Source of the DNA: Callipepla californica brunnescens
Taxonomy: Eukaryota > Chordata > Aves > Galliformes > Odontophoridae
NCBI GenBank assembly: GCA_023055505.1
Contig: JALIRH010000003.1
Span: 434,001-498,000, forward strand
Reading direction: 5' to 3'
DNA length: 64,000 bases
The notes under the pieces were generated by a model. It ran no database searches. It was not told the origin of the DNA and saw nothing but the letters and a program-made list of their open reading frames with translations. Every line of letters begins with the position of its first letter. Within the stretch, counting starts at the first letter, position 1. The position numbers were made by a program, and so were the translations under genes. Below are positions 41,518 to 55,083 of this stretch, one piece after another.

Positions 41518-41572
41518 TTATTTAAATAATAATTTAATATTTAATATTAAATTATTTAATTATTTAAATAAT
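41518..41572. repeat. AT-only inverted repeat (cruciform-capable)
   Basis: The core 41531-41553 is a perfect palindrome: AATTTAATATT, one T, then AATATTAAATT. The outer arms (TTATTTAAATAAT from 41518 and its partner up to 41572) extend the pairing, with a small asymmetric insertion of about five bases on the right. The whole element consists only of A and T. Confidence 0.85.
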
Positions 41573-43992
41573 AATTCAAATTACGTAGATTGTAACTAAG
41601 GCACTTTATGGTACTGGTTTGGAATAGAATGATCCTAGATTTCTTTATGCACCTTTAATGTACAAGCTTAAACTGGCAGTAAATAAGATTATAAATCTTC
41701 TGCATATTACCTAAGACCATTATTTTGGAGATTTACAGCATCACATGCAATGCCTTTCATGCCAAATAATCCCAAGGCAATTAACCAAACATGCATATGG
41801 GAATTACTTATTTACCATTAAGGTACAGTCAGTCACCTGGTGGCTGGAAAATAACTGTTGTTTCATGATGGAGAGAATGTCAACAAAATTGCTTCAGGGC
41901 AGGACATGATAAAGAACACTGTATCAAGTGACACTGAACAGCTACTGTGTAAGTACCCAAAACAAAATGTAGCCCCTGTGAAAAAAATACCCTCCTAAAC
42001 CTCTGAACTATTAAAGTGCACAAATAGCTCGCCTGGTATTATCAAGTATTTCATATGTTCATTTATGGCACAGTAAACACCATTACTGCACTGCAATTTA
42101 CCAGAAGTTATCTTAACCAGCACTGACTTCATAAAACTCTTCAGTTTTCTTTTGATGTATCTCATTCAAAGACTGATTCAATTAAAATACTGCATATAGC
42201 ATGTATGTCCAGGAATGCTACTAACTGGCAAGTTTAGTAAATTTGGATGAAACTTTTTAGTAATTATTAACACATCAAAGAAAAGAAAAATGTGCACATC
42301 CATTGCTTTTGTGCTTGGTATCCAGAACTGACCTCTCTGGCAGAGTCAATAAAGTCCTTCATTTTTGTCTCTGCATGACTGAGTACTAAAGGAATGCTGA
42401 GTACTTCTGTGTGGATCAGACACTGGGGAAAGCAGAAAAACTTGAGAACTGTTCCAGTCTGGTTGTGTGGTGTTCCAATAGAAGACACCAAATTCATTAG
42501 AAAATTCACTTTGACTCCTATCCTGACATGATGGACACGGCTAGTCAACATCTGTTCAATTTTTCTTCCTCTATAATGGTCTTGCTGCTTATTAAGAAAT
42601 AATGGGTTTGACTGTCACAATTTTCTTAGAAAACTCTTTGTATAGCACAACTTGAATAGCACAAATGCACACAAATGTGACAACTTCACATTTAACTTGC
42701 CATAACACTACACATTAAAGAACCTGCTGGGGAAAAAAATGGTCTTTAGTGAACAGATCAAATCCATTTCAGTGGGAACCCTCTTTTACTGTGGGAAAAC
42801 TTGTCTATTTGATCATACTACATTTACCTATGGGTCATATGTTTGTCTTAAAATAGTACCTACCACAGATAGGTACAAACCAACACTTCTGTAGAGCAAT
42901 GCAATAGTAAGACATTTTAAAATAACATCACTTATTCTTTATACTAAAAGTGAAAATACAGCTTTCAACATTAGTTGTGGTTTGGGTCACAGCTTTATTT
43001 TCATCTAACCTACGTGAAAAGAGAATTCAGCTGTTTGTCCCTCTCAGACAGAAACATCTTACACTAGTAAAATGAATAAATGTATGTTCTAACACTGCAT
43101 TTTAGATTTCCCAAGAAGATTAGATGGAAATTCTGTTCTGTGGGAGGTTCTCAGAACAGAGTTAGGTGTAGAATTCAAAACTAATGAATGAAGACTGAAA
43201 AAAGAATTAAAGGAAGTTATTGTTTTGTCTTTTATCACCTGAAAGTTCCGGCATCATTTGCCTGTAAAGAACCCAACTGAAAATTCACCCAAGCAGTATA
43301 ATAGTAGCATGATTTCAGGAATACAATACTCTGGAATACATCAAGTAATGCCTAATTCTTTATTTGCCACATTATTTTGGTGGGTGAATGATCACATGAC
43401 ATATAACATACTATTTAACCAAAACAATGTTGTGGCAAAGGCAGGCTAGTTGCTGGAACAGCACAGAATGATCTGCATACCAGCTGGAACAAGGCAGGAT
43501 GATATCAATCATGGAAAATATTGCACACATGGTTTCACCAGGAACCCCTAATGAAAGTAAACTTTATCACACTCAAACAGCTGATAGCTATTCTCTTATT
43601 TATTAGCAAAATTCAATATTCGCAGATTTTCTAGTGAAAACTGGGCATAACATATCAATGTGGTAGCCAAAAGAAAAAAAAGTAACACATTATAAACAAT
43701 ATCTAAAAGAATGTGATAATCTGCAGTTTTATCTTAGGGATGCTGAAATAGCCCTCTCAATAATGCTATTTTATAGTTGTTACTAAATTGTAACATAAGT
43801 TATCTGCCAAAAATGCATTTATATTTAGAGAAAAAAAATGTGCACACAAGTTTTATTCCATGTGTGGCCAGTAATGCTCCTACAGTAGAGACTGCTAACT
43901 ACTCTAGGCTCTAACAGGAGCAGGATCACCTTTGGATCAACTCTACCCTCAAGCTACCTTTAGATTAAATTGCATTTGTATTTTATACTCAC

Positions 43993-44118
43993 GTTGGGTT
44001 CATTATAAGTCGTCGGAAGAAATAAGTCCAAGTGATATAATCCATTGCATCCTGCTTAGAAGTAATAGTTCCAGCAGCAATTTCAGCATTCAAGTGGTCA
44101 GCCAGCACGTCTAACAAG
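43993..44118 (-). CDS. ASCC3: ASCC3 exon H: winged-helix region
   Basis: This 126-base exon begins with one base completing Ser 323, encodes 41 codons (residues 324-364), and ends two bases into a Thr codon. The peptide reads [20 protein letters not shown], then [20 protein letters not shown] and P. It is the start of the winged-helix domain that packs on RecA2 in Ski2-like helicases; the LNAEI and TWTYF..R patterns are shared with Brr2. The acceptor is GTTCTTCAG and the donor CCAAC|GTGAGT. A 10.0 kb intron follows. Confidence 0.95.
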
Positions 44119-46541
44119 CTGAAGAACAGGAAACAAGCGGATTTTGCTAACTTTACAATCACAGAGACAGGTAATAAATATAGCTTGTAGACTTGTGCAT
44201 TAAAAGGTTTATTACTTTAAATCAGAAAATATTACATATTTATTTTCCAGTGAAAGAGGGGAAGAGAAGAAGGGAAGATGGGATGTAATTGCAAGGTCAG
44301 TCATCTTTTTTACATGATATTGGTATGAAGCTCAAATTATTTTTTGATTGGACCAAGAATGCACATGTTTAAGTAATTCATGGAATGCATTCAGATGGAG
44401 TTACTCAGTGATAACTTCTGAATACTGTATGTTGACCATATGATCATGTTGGTTTAATCCAACAGAAAATCATACAGAAAGACAAACAGGAAATGAAACA
44501 GTGGCAATAGCTTATCTAATACCTGGCAGATACTTGAGAGGCTATTAAAATTACATCAAAAATGCTAGCCCAGATTTTTCCTCATCTTCACTGAATGTAG
44601 GGAGAAAACAAACAAGGAAACAAACCTGGTTTTACCCAAAAAGGCCTAAACTCAAACACAGAAGAGCAAATGTAGTTTAAAATGATTCTTGCAGAGTAAA
44701 ATACTGTTTTAGTTTCATTAAATGGAACAAAGACCTTCACTTGGGTATCTAATGAGATCCTGCCTGGCTGCAGTTCAGTCATGGAATGGTAAATATCTTT
44801 AAAAGATTAGCCTGATTTTTCCTGTATTATAATCCTTATACTTTTCTTACTGTTCTTTTCCTATTGCCAAAAGTAAACAATAATTAGGTATGAGTGCTGT
44901 ATTTCAAACCCATGACCAGTGAGAGCACAAGGCCTGTCATACAAGTTGTATACTCAAGAATTATAACTAATGCACAGACAATCAGTTTCAAAAAAAATCT
45001 GTAATTAAAAAAACCTGAAATTTAATTTTAAACATTGGAAGTACTACACAGAGCTGATAAATCTGCTCTTTGGTAGAAGATTAGAAAGCATTCCAAAACT
45101 AAAATACTTCAAAAAAAAAACCCCTCCAAAGTTCATCTTTGAAGCTATGGAGCTCTCCAAGTATCTTTGATGATGATAAAAGCACAGAACAACAACTCTC
45201 TGAGCCAATCAGATCACATCCTATGCATAACTTCATGAGATTACCATTAACATGTGAATCTTCATCTGAGAGTTCATCAAGTAATGTTTTTTGTATAGTG
45301 AAGGATATCAAACTGCTGATATTAATAAATATATAAACACAAAATGACCCACTAGGAGAATGGAATAGTTACAGTATTCCAAACAGGAACAAGAAGTGAC
45401 TATTACACTGAAGATATTTCATTATCTACAAACAGTGCTTACCTTCTGATGAGGAGACTTTCTGGTTTATTCTAGCACCTTACAGTCTGGATATATCATG
45501 AACTGTTAAATCATGCTACTCTTCTGACTTACGAGCTATTATTGTTAAAATGTTCAACTCCTAGCCTTTTGTGATAAGTGGATATACAACTTTATGTAGT
45601 AAGTATGGCTTGGCTTCCTAGTGAAATGACATACATGCTTCCACACACTTTCTCTGCAAACAAATTATATAAGACCCTGTGTGCAGCACAGAATTAACCT
45701 TGAAATACACCTGTCCATTTCAACTACATTTCACAGGTAGACAGCACTTTCAAACTCCTGCAAATTTCCCAATCAGACAGACATCCAATTAATGTTGAGG
45801 GACTAAGCTTCTATAGGAGAACAATACCGTGAATTCCTCGTTGCTGATAAAAGTTTTCATTAATGCTCATGCTTAAAAAGAAGTCTAAGAATTTATCCAT
45901 GGAACATGCATGTATAGGAGATCTATTTAATTGGTTTTGCTTTTTGTTGAGTTATTGTTATAAGAATCAAGGCACAGGTTACTTTCTGCTGGACAGAAAA
46001 CTCACCTATGTTCAGAGAGGCAGCAAAATGATGGTTTTTCTATGTTTTCTGACAAAAATCTCAGAATTCAGAAGTTAAAGATGTGCAGTGAAATTTAGTA
46101 ATCATTTACACTAGGCACACTTCCTTTTGGTCCTGTGAGATTTTTAAGAATGTGTGATATCTACAACTGTACACATTTTCCATGTGAAAAGTGCTAGAAA
46201 GCCACCTATTGGGTCTGTTATTTTTCACATTAGAAACCTGTAATGGAATTTCACAGAGAGTTGTGAGGATCATACACAACTGTCCTGCACACTTGCCTTG
46301 AAGAACAGTTTATTAAGAACCAGAAGCACAGAAGCATTGGTAGTAATATCTAGAAATGAAGTAAATCGTTCAACAATGCTTCAGGACACATGGATAGAAG
46401 GATAGATTTTTTTTTAATAATTTTACTCTAGAACTCTGATATTCAGAAGATATTCAACACAAGAATATTTTACTTTTCTGTATACTTCATGTCTACTACT
46501 GTTGACAGTTTGATTAGCTTTTCTGATTGCTTCAGCTTTAC
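44119..46541 (-). other. ASCC3 intron G-H (2423 bases)
   Basis: Ordinary AT-rich intron with GTAAAG donor and TTCTTCAG acceptor. Nothing was recognised inside it beyond short chance open frames. Confidence 0.85.
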
Positions 46542-46674
46542 CTGGACTCCACTGGGAAAGGTTCATAAAGGAATTTTTTGTAGAAGTCTTTCTTAATATC
46601 ATGAACTAGAATTACAGCTTTGCCTTGGTCATCAAATTGTGGTCTGCCTGCACGTCCCATCATCTGAAGTACAT
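46542..46674 (-). CDS. ASCC3: ASCC3 exon G: RecA2 motif VI
   Basis: This 133-base exon begins with two bases completing Asp 279 and encodes 43 codons (residues 280-322) plus two bases of a Ser codon. The peptide contains [10 protein letters not shown] at residues 282-291: motif VI, with both arginines (R286, R289) that act as arginine fingers. It continues [18 protein letters not shown] and ends PFPVES, where the chain passes toward the winged helix. The acceptor is TTGGCAG and the donor TCCAG|GTAAAG. It is essentially identical to the mammalian protein as I recall it. Confidence 0.97.
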
Positions 46675-49600
46675 CTGCCAATGAAACAATAATGTGTAAA
46701 ACAAATGTACTGGAATAAAATGTAGAAATAAACATATTTATTTCTGTATAATGTGTAATGAAGGATTTTTTAAAAAATTATTTCTTTGGCCTTACATGAC
46801 CTATTGGTTTTGACATAACTTCCTTTAATTTTTTTTTTTTCTTCCTATTTCATATGCATTTACGATGAATCTCTTTCTGGCAGAGACTGTCTTCTTGCAC
46901 ACTTGAAGACCACCCATTGCTATAGTATCCAGGCCTACATCTAATACAAGTTCCTCCTTTTCTCCCTCCATTTCACATCCAACTGTCATCTGATATCATG
47001 AAATTAATGGTAAGAGAACTTGTGAAGCCTATAACAGCAACTGTATATAATTTCCTAAACTTCTAGTAGCTGACTCTACTATGATAGATGTTCCCTGTAC
47101 AAGCCTTTCTGATGTATATAATTTCCCTGGTTTTCAATTTGTTAGAGGAAAAAAATGGTAAAGTCAAATTCTAATTGTTGAGAGCTACACTGTTTTGCTA
47201 CTCAAACTTCAGGAAAAAATGTATTTGTTACAGGCACTGGAGTACAGTGTGTTTCACAACATATGTTGTCCCTGGATCACAATATACAAATTATGAAGCA
47301 AGTAACGTTAAAGATTACGTACACCACTCTACCTTCAAATACGACTTTGTTAGTGATTTCTAGAAACAGTTAGTTAGTTTGAACAAAATATACTCAACTT
47401 GCTATCAATATAGGTATGCCTATCATTCATCTGTGTCTTTTCATAATTTGCAAAATGTATCAGTATAGGTTTTTATTTGTCTCTCTCAGCAGAGCTCTGA
47501 TTCCTTTCTGGTGCCTCCAGCAGTTAAATTTGAACAAACATTGGGAATTAGGTCCAAAGTAAATTTTAAATCTTTATGTTAAAACTTATGTTTTGTGTAT
47601 TCTCTGTGAAATCTATCATACCTGCAGGATATGTAGTTTACAGAACCTGGCACTGTAAAAAAGAATTTATTTGGCCTCAGAAGCAAAGAAAGCTTTCTGG
47701 ACTAGTGGTCATCTGTCTACTGCGGTTGAAAAAGGACAAGCCACAATGAACAGATAAAGGAATGGACGACTGGAGAAATAGCTGATGATGATAAACAGAA
47801 ATTTGCAGTAACACACTTTCATTTGTTATACACAAAAACTACAGCAGGCACCATTTTCTTTTTTAAATCAGATTTCTCATTTTGTAAACTTAGAAGCAAC
47901 ATGAAATATAAAATGGAAATGGTTTGAAAATTGTATTTTGGAATAGGTGTATGTACAGGGGAAAATGAAATAACTTGTTATTCTAATATGGTGAATTAAA
48001 TTCTGCATAATAACACATAGAAAATGGATTTACAAAAAAAAAAAAAAAAAAAGTCAGGATATGACTTTTGCCAATGTTCTCCTACTGAACCCAAACCCAC
48101 GTTTATTCTACTGGCTATATGCAACTTGGCTGCTTTTAACCACTGAACTAAACTCCTGAAATGTCAAATACTATCCAACTGGCTAAGTAAATGTCTGGTA
48201 ACTGAAAGAAGGTCCTTCCCAAAACCTTTGACTTTCCTGAAAGAAGCATTTTTACTTATTTCAAAATCACTGAGCATTCCAGCATGATTCATTCTGCACT
48301 CTGCGTCTTCCTTGGAGTCAAAACATCCTTAATACCAAAAGACAAGTTCAGCAGGGAGAAGCCAAGTTGAAGGAACAGCGAAGGCATATTTGAGGGCAGC
48401 ATTAAAGACATTATTGTGAACATTTGGAAATATTTCCAAAAGAAACTTTAAATTTTCATTTAAGTGCTGCTGAAAAATGGTCTTACCTATCCATAGGACT
48501 TCAAATACATGAATACTCTCTAGAAAGTTAAAAGTTCTCTAAACCACACCACATGTTTCTTCATAAAATAAGGAATCTAGACTTTAAGGTGCAGTGCAGA
48601 TAAAAGAATCAAAATCATAGATGGTAACTTCTGTTACTTTTCTAGGAAGTCTTAAATAAAACTCAAGAACTGAACAACCCCCACTATGCAAGTAATCTCA
48701 AATCAAAAGGCTAATAAAAATTGAAAGCACAAACCTTTCCTAATGCCTTAGCGAGCACTTGTGCAAAATATTTCTAAAACAGCACAGTAAGGCTCCAGTG
48801 CTTACTGGAGTTTCCAATTTCTTTTGAAAATATTATTTTACCTATTACCCCCTATTACAGTCCCACAGATTCAACATAAAATCTAAAATATGAGTTGGTT
48901 TCTTTCCTCAGCACTTTTCCCCATTCACTAATAAAGTCAGTTGCCACTGTTCTTCCAGTCAGGAAGTATGATATACTAGTGCTCTACAGAGGCTGTTTGT
49001 ACGGGGTTTACATGAGCCAGTCTGTCACAAAATGCAAGTGTGCATGGCTAAGCTCCCAGGTCATAACAGAATCTTTGAACAAGAGAGTCTGTCTGGAAAT
49101 AGATCTCGAGTTTCCTGAAGAGCACTAACCACTAAATTAGCACCATGATGGGTTATTCAGTGAAGTAACCTGTGTATTATTTTCAGTTTGAGCTTTTTCA
49201 TTAGTTAAGTTTCTCTTGCCAAAAAGATGTGTGGCTACAAAGATGCAAGATCTCTATTTACATTACAGATAACACTTAGATTGTCTTTAGGTGTACACAT
49301 CTCTGGCACAGTGCTGGATCATTTAATAAACTTTCTCTTATGAAAAGAGAAAGAGAAAACGGAACAGGAAACCTGGAATAAATTTATTTTGTCTTCATTC
49401 TTCAAGCTTAGTACCATCCAGACAAATATTCTCCCTGTCTGAACTCTGATATAAGTTCCTCAAGTGCTTAGTGTCTTAAGCAAAAAAGCATTGCAGAGCA
49501 GCATATGAAAAGGTGGAAATTACTGGAGGGAAGGAAACAATAGAAGTCAACATCAAACCAGAAATTCAAAAATTTATTTAAGCTGATTATAAGTATTACT

Positions 49601-50076
49601 GAAGATACTATACTACTTAAAGTTTTTGTATACTGTCAAGTAATGACATAAAATGTATGCTCTTATACATGTATGACTCAATTTTTGCACCACAGGTAAG
49701 TTAAAAATCCGCTTCTATTTTAGAAAAAAGTTTCAATAATGAAAAAATATTATTTGTCTGAAAACTTTTTTTCACCCCAATTACTAGACAGCTAAATACA
49801 ATTCTGTATTGTCCCCTGATATCTATTTTGAATGATATACATTAATAGTACTTGAAAAGGAAAAAAGATTTACAAAACGGAAACATTTTTTTTAATCACA
49901 TAAAACTTTAGAAGTTCTCTTACAACTCAGATTAAACAAAGAAACCCACCCTCACAAATTCTAGCGTCCACCTGATTTAGGTATTATCACTGGTCAGTTA
50001 CTAAATAATTCAGATCATTTACAAATACTTGAAATACATTTCAGCATATGAGCATTCCCATAAATTATGTGAGTAC
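46675..50076 (-). other. ASCC3 intron F-G (3402 bases)
   Basis: AT-rich intron with GTACTC donor and GGCAG acceptor. The only clear internal feature is a run of 19 A at 48034-48052. No gene, RNA or named repeat was recognised. Confidence 0.85.
48034..48052. repeat. A homopolymer (19)
   Basis: Nineteen A on the plus strand in intron F-G. I saw no retrocopy in the bases before it. Confidence 0.85.
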
Positions 50077-50197
50077 CTGTAATGGGATAATCCACATAAC
50101 GCCTTGTTTTTCCATCATAGTATTCTGTTCCTTTAACAATTACTAAATGAGCTGGAAAATTTACACCCCAAGCTAATGTGCTTGTGGCAATAAGAAC
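50077..50197 (-). CDS. ASCC3: ASCC3 exon F: RecA2 motif V
   Basis: This 121-base exon starts in phase 0 and encodes 40 codons (residues 239-278) plus the first base of an Asp codon. It opens [20 protein letters not shown], which is motif V ([10 protein letters not shown]) and binds nucleic acid and ATP. It ends [11 protein letters not shown]. The acceptor is TTTTAG and the donor ACAG|GTACTC. It was found by translating the gap between exon E and exon G; its own open frame is too short to stand out. Confidence 0.95.
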
Positions 50198-50298
50198 CTA
50201 AAACAGGAAGAAAGATTGATGAGGTATAAGTAACAAAAAGCCAACTTTTAAAATTCCATGTAAAACTCATTATGGCAAGATTCAAAGAACAAACATAC

Positions 50299-50436
50299 CT
50301 GGATTTTACAGTTCACAAACAATTCTTCCACAGTTTTCCTGTCTCTCTCATGCAGACCGGCATGGTGCATGCCTATTCCAAAAGCAAGAGTCAGCTTCAA
50401 ATTTGAATCTCTAACTGTCCCTATAATGTCATTCAT
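50299..50436 (-). CDS. ASCC3: ASCC3 exon E: RecA2 GIGMHHAGL segment
   Basis: This 138-base exon is in phase 0 at both ends and encodes 46 codons (residues 193-238). The peptide runs MNDIIGTVRDSNLKLTLAFG, then GIGMHHAGL (residues 212-220), the signature of Ski2/Brr2-type RecA2 domains, then HERDRKTVEELF and VNCKIQ. The acceptor is GTTACAG and the donor CCAG|GTATGT. Its neighbour exon F is 101 bases away, the shortest intron seen here. Confidence 0.96.
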
Positions 50437-52641
50437 CTGTAACAGAGCAAATAGTCACATATTTTAAAACAGAATACTCAGACATTTTTAAACTTTTATG
50501 GTTATTATTATTTTTATTACAAAGACAATTTGCTCAACTGTTTACACACACAGGAAAACACCGTCTCTGCTCTTTGAACAGTCTTTTTCAGCCTAAAAAA
50601 AATCAAATACTGTAATAAGAGAAACACAAAACAACGTGACTATTGATACTCTAAGCAGAATGGATAAGGAAATGAAAATGATGAAAAATTTGTGACAGGT
50701 CTGCAAATGCTGTGTACTCTGCTGTGTTAGTCTAACGCAATTCCTGGTACAACAATACAGGAAATCCCTGCAACCAGTAACATAACAATCCTGAACAATA
50801 CACTTGGTTTTCTCATACCTCATACTATACTTTACATAAAAGATAGACATGTTTTTACAGTTTGATAATTCTGTAGTTATTATCCATGAATAGAGTTCTT
50901 GATTCACATGCTGAATTGCAAATTTGAGTTAATGTTTTGAGAGTGAGTTTGTAATTCATGGATTTAAATTCTGTTGTGAAATTCAACATAAAGGAAACAC
51001 TTTTACTTGAAACTGAAAAGATTAGGTAAAAAGTCATTTTTTCTACTTCCCCCCTCAATTTCATGCCCATGACTAGCTGGAAACCTTTTAACTATGCCCT
51101 ACGTTTCTTGTCTAAGTTTTCATGTGATGAGTTCCATAATAAACTCAATTATTTCCACAGATGACTTCTGTGAAAAGCACCTCACTAGTAACAAACAGAA
51201 GCTTTGTAACTTTGTTTTCCTTAGAGACTTTACTCCTCAATACTCTTTCCACTATCGTACTTCGAAGGCCATTTATTATGTTATGTGATTTTCATACAGT
51301 TACAGTCAGGAACTTTCAAACCTCATCTCTTATTAGTGGTTTTCTGGTGCCACCAGCAGCGGCACAGTGATATTACATACTTACAGGCAACATTGTTCAT
51401 AGTTAACCTAGGAGTTATAGCCAAGTTTAAAGAAAATAGTCTTTAAACATTTAAGTCTTCTTTTTAAAAGATAAATGTCTAAGCTCAGACTAAGTATCAT
51501 GAAACACTGAGTCTCAATGCCTGTGTAACTGCAGTGATATAACATAATTTCCACTCTGAGGTACTGCACTTCTGAAGTTCAGAGCTGTAAATTTCTCTGA
51601 AAGTTTCCTAGGTTTTATAATTGTCAGGCCTTAACATTAATACAATTACTCCTGTACCTAAGCACAAGTAATATGTAGCATCATCATTTCGAAAAAATTC
51701 TCTAAAGTACTGAAAAGGCTAGAGAATATGAATCTATACAGAGCATTAAAAAAAATAAAAATCAATCACTTTTGTTGGGAAGAGAAAATTATAAAGCAGT
51801 TGAAAAAGTCGTTTGTTGAAGTAATAGCAACTAAGTGAAATAGGATAGATAGAAGGAAAGGAGAACCAGATTTACAAAATCATTATTTTAGTTTTGGCTT
51901 TGTGCAATCAGTCTGAACTAATGAAAGCCCCTAAACTTCATTTTCTCCTGTAATGCAGCTGTCTGGAGGATCTTTACACTATCCCATATCCTGGCATGTA
52001 CAGAAGAAAAGGATGCACAGGAAATAAAAGAGTAAAAAGGACTATAATACTTAGAAAGGAAAGGAAGCTGGAAGAAAAAAACAATGTTTTGTGAAGTGAA
52101 GAGGGTATAAGTCTGTTTAGGAAAGGGAAATAAGTAGAATGGTAGATAAGCAGCAGAGAAAGAAAAGAACTGAATGAAAGGAGGATATGTTATAGGATAA
52201 CATCTATCAATCCAGATACAATCAGCAAATTTGATTTCTCCGGTGAACATGTAGACATGATTGTAGTGCAAAAAACATTAGTTATGACCCATCTTAAAGA
52301 CTTCCAAGGCAAAAAATAACGATAAAATGAGAACGTGCATGCTGCTTTTCCCAACAGTTATGACCATCAGATATAGCAGTAACTGTAGTTGATTAGCTAT
52401 ACTAGTAAACATATATTCAAACAGTAAAGCTTTTGTTCCCACCCCCTACAGATTTATTAAGTGGCATTAGCATAGGGCTTAGAGAGACACTAAGAAATAA
52501 CAGTTTATGTATACATTTCAGAGATAAGGAAGTCAGATGAAAATGTGGAAAACAGCACCAGGAAATATCAGGAAACGACATGAAAACATAAATCAATTTA
52601 CAATTTACTTAATTTCAGTGTTTAAAAATTGATGAAAGATA

Positions 52642-52695
52642 TTAAATTGCTTTTAAAAATTAAATTGCTTTTAAAAACTAAATTTCTTTTCAAAA
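52642..52695. repeat. Three-copy 18-bp tandem repeat
   Basis: The unit TTAAATTGCTTTTAAAAA occurs at 52642-52659 and 52660-52677 exactly; a third diverged copy follows at 52678-52695. Confidence 0.9.
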
Positions 52696-53587
52696 TTGAA
52701 TTTTTATCCTTCCCACCAAGATTCGTCACCTTATGACAATCACATCTCTAATGTAAGGGAACAAGTCAGTCACAAAGACATTTATTTTCATTATTCACAT
52801 GAGCAGAATTTGATAATGGGAAAATAATGAATAAAATCCCTTTTCCTCAAGAAAATACAATGATCAAATTAGCTGATTTGGATTTGTCTATAGCAATTAG
52901 ACTGCTCCTGCAGCACATGCAGTTTTACAGCGTTAGTTCTTTTCAGCACGGAGCCCAAGCTAAACCATTTTGTCATACAGCTTCTAGCATATAACATCCT
53001 AAATTCACACAGTCGGGAATTTATTCAAAGACGTTTTTTTTGCTTTTACAATCAGCGGTGGTTGTTTTTTTTTCCCCTCTGACTTATATTACAGCAGTGG
53101 CCTGTGGTGCTGTTAGTCATACCTGCAAAGAAGTGTAATTTACCACAAGAAAACTCAAAAACCCTTAGCAGGAGAGCTGGCTCATGTACTACTATCCTGT
53201 CATTTTAGCAGCAGGGATTCCTAGTCATTTTTAGCTGACCTCTTACTTTCACATAAATCAGTGTAATAAACACAGCTATTTTACCCATAGGCACAATCCA
53301 AGGCTTAAAATTCTCATGACAGTTTATTTAAAAACGTAACTCTTATGTCAATTCAGTTTTAAGAATGTTATCATTTTTATTAAAAAAAAATGCTAGCGTA
53401 ATTAATAGATCAGCTAGGCAGAAACACACACCATCTTGACTATAAAACAAGTTTTAAGTTTCTACAGTGTTGCAACTTCATTTGTTCCTATAAAAAAAAA
53501 AAGTAATGTAAACTCAAAAAGGTCAAGGAATTACAGAAAATGTATTTTAAAAATACATTTTACTGACATAAAACAAACAAAGAAACA

Positions 53588-53612
53588 AACACACACACAC
53601 AAAAACAACAAC
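53588..53612. repeat. CA/CAA microsatellite
   Basis: About seven CA units followed by A-rich CAA units. Confidence 0.8.
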
Positions 53613-55069
53613 AGAGAACACCTGTAACACTGATTCTGGGAATCTATTGCAAGGAGGGATTTTCCCTGGGCTCCAAGAAAGGCAGGATTGGGCCCTTGTG
53701 GGGAAGCTTCTGCTATTTTTCACAAATCTCTTGATGAATACAAAAAAAATCTTCTGTTCTTTCCTCAAGTTGACTAGGATTTTACCTTTTTACTAAAAAC
53801 CTTTGAAAACCAAGAAATATTTACTGCAAATGCAGTATTGCAAAATACTCATTATAGAAAAATAGTCTATTTTGATCTTGTATATTCTAATCTCTGAACA
53901 AGCTAGATTTCTCTCAGACTAGTAAGTAGTCATTTTCTTTGTTCCTGCACATATGTAAACTGTTGAACCATTTACTTTAAGCTAATAGAACTTTTTTATT
54001 TTTTAAATTTATTATACTTAAAAAGCTTTTGTAGAAAGATAGGATTCCATTTAAGTAGATACATTACCCTGTGCCTGAAATACATTCCAGTCAGAGTATA
54101 ATTCAGCAAGTTGATGACAATGCTGGCTCCAAAAGAAAGGAGGAGACCAGATTGGACAAGAATGAGCTAACAGATTGTGCAGCCCAATTCTGTCCCTTTG
54201 AGTGTGATATATTGTTTCAAGATGCTAAAAACCCATACTTTCTCAAAGCATATCTGTTGTGCTGGTTTTCCCATTTTCACAGAATCCTCATTATTAGTAC
54301 TCTGTACTCTTTTCAAAGCACGTCAGACTCAGACCATATGCCACTGAATAATGCTTATCAATTGTCTAAAATGCCCAATAGAAGAAAGATGTGCCAAACA
54401 AAAGAATCATGAAAGTTATGAAGTCTTTTACAAAAATAATTACATATTTCACATCTGCTGCAGATGTTAAGTGAAATAAAAACATCTCCTTGTTATAACT
54501 AAATGTTAATTTTTTATGGCACACTTTTGTGTCATAAAAACAACATCTTGTAGAAGGAAGCTGAACTTCTCTAATGAGCGTCACACTTAGAAATCATTTA
54601 TGGTATCTTCCTGATCCTTAAAGACAAGAAAAATTAGTCATCCTAAAAAATTAAAAATCGACTTCTCCTCATAATCCAGAACTTTCCCACTCAAAGCAAA
54701 ATGCTCAGAGCACCCAGGTAAGATTTTTCAAGAAATATTAAAGATGCAAATAGGTGAAATATTCTATTAAAAACTATACTTTTAACACACGCTTCATTTG
54801 AAAGATGGCAATATACCCATTCATAACACAGAACAGATACTTCTGTTCCTGTCTGATAGCACAGCTTTACTTCAGAACAATAATATGCACATAACAGGTT
54901 ATTTGATTTAAAAGTTAGAGAAGAAAAAGTCATTGTTTTTCTTTCCAACAGTTCTTGTTTTTTCTTCTCGTTTTTTTTTTTTTTTCTTTCAGCAATACAA
55001 AACACAACTTTATGGTAAAATTTAATTTGCTTTCAGGCATATGTCTATGCATATTTCCACATACTGTAG

Positions 55070-55083
55070 ACACACACACACAC
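55070..55083. repeat. CA microsatellite
   Basis: About seven CA units. Confidence 0.8.

Larger units (their letters stand above)
34035..43992 (-). other. ASCC3 intron H-I (9958 bases)
   Basis: Long intron with GTGAGT donor and TTCCAG acceptor. It hosts the mariner relic (39147-40413, opposite strand) and the AT hairpin (41518-41572). A T-rich stretch lies at about 35764-35782. The remaining sequence shows no recognised gene or repeat. Confidence 0.85.

Noticed and set aside
48034..48052. Poly(A) as the tail of a processed retrocopy
   Set aside because: No recognisable gene body or target duplication beside it; birds have few processed pseudogenes. Treated as a simple repeat.
51918..52271. 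117-codon minus-strand open frame in intron D-E
   Set aside because: Low-complexity, rich in F, S and Y as expected from pyrimidine-rich sequence; no family resemblance.
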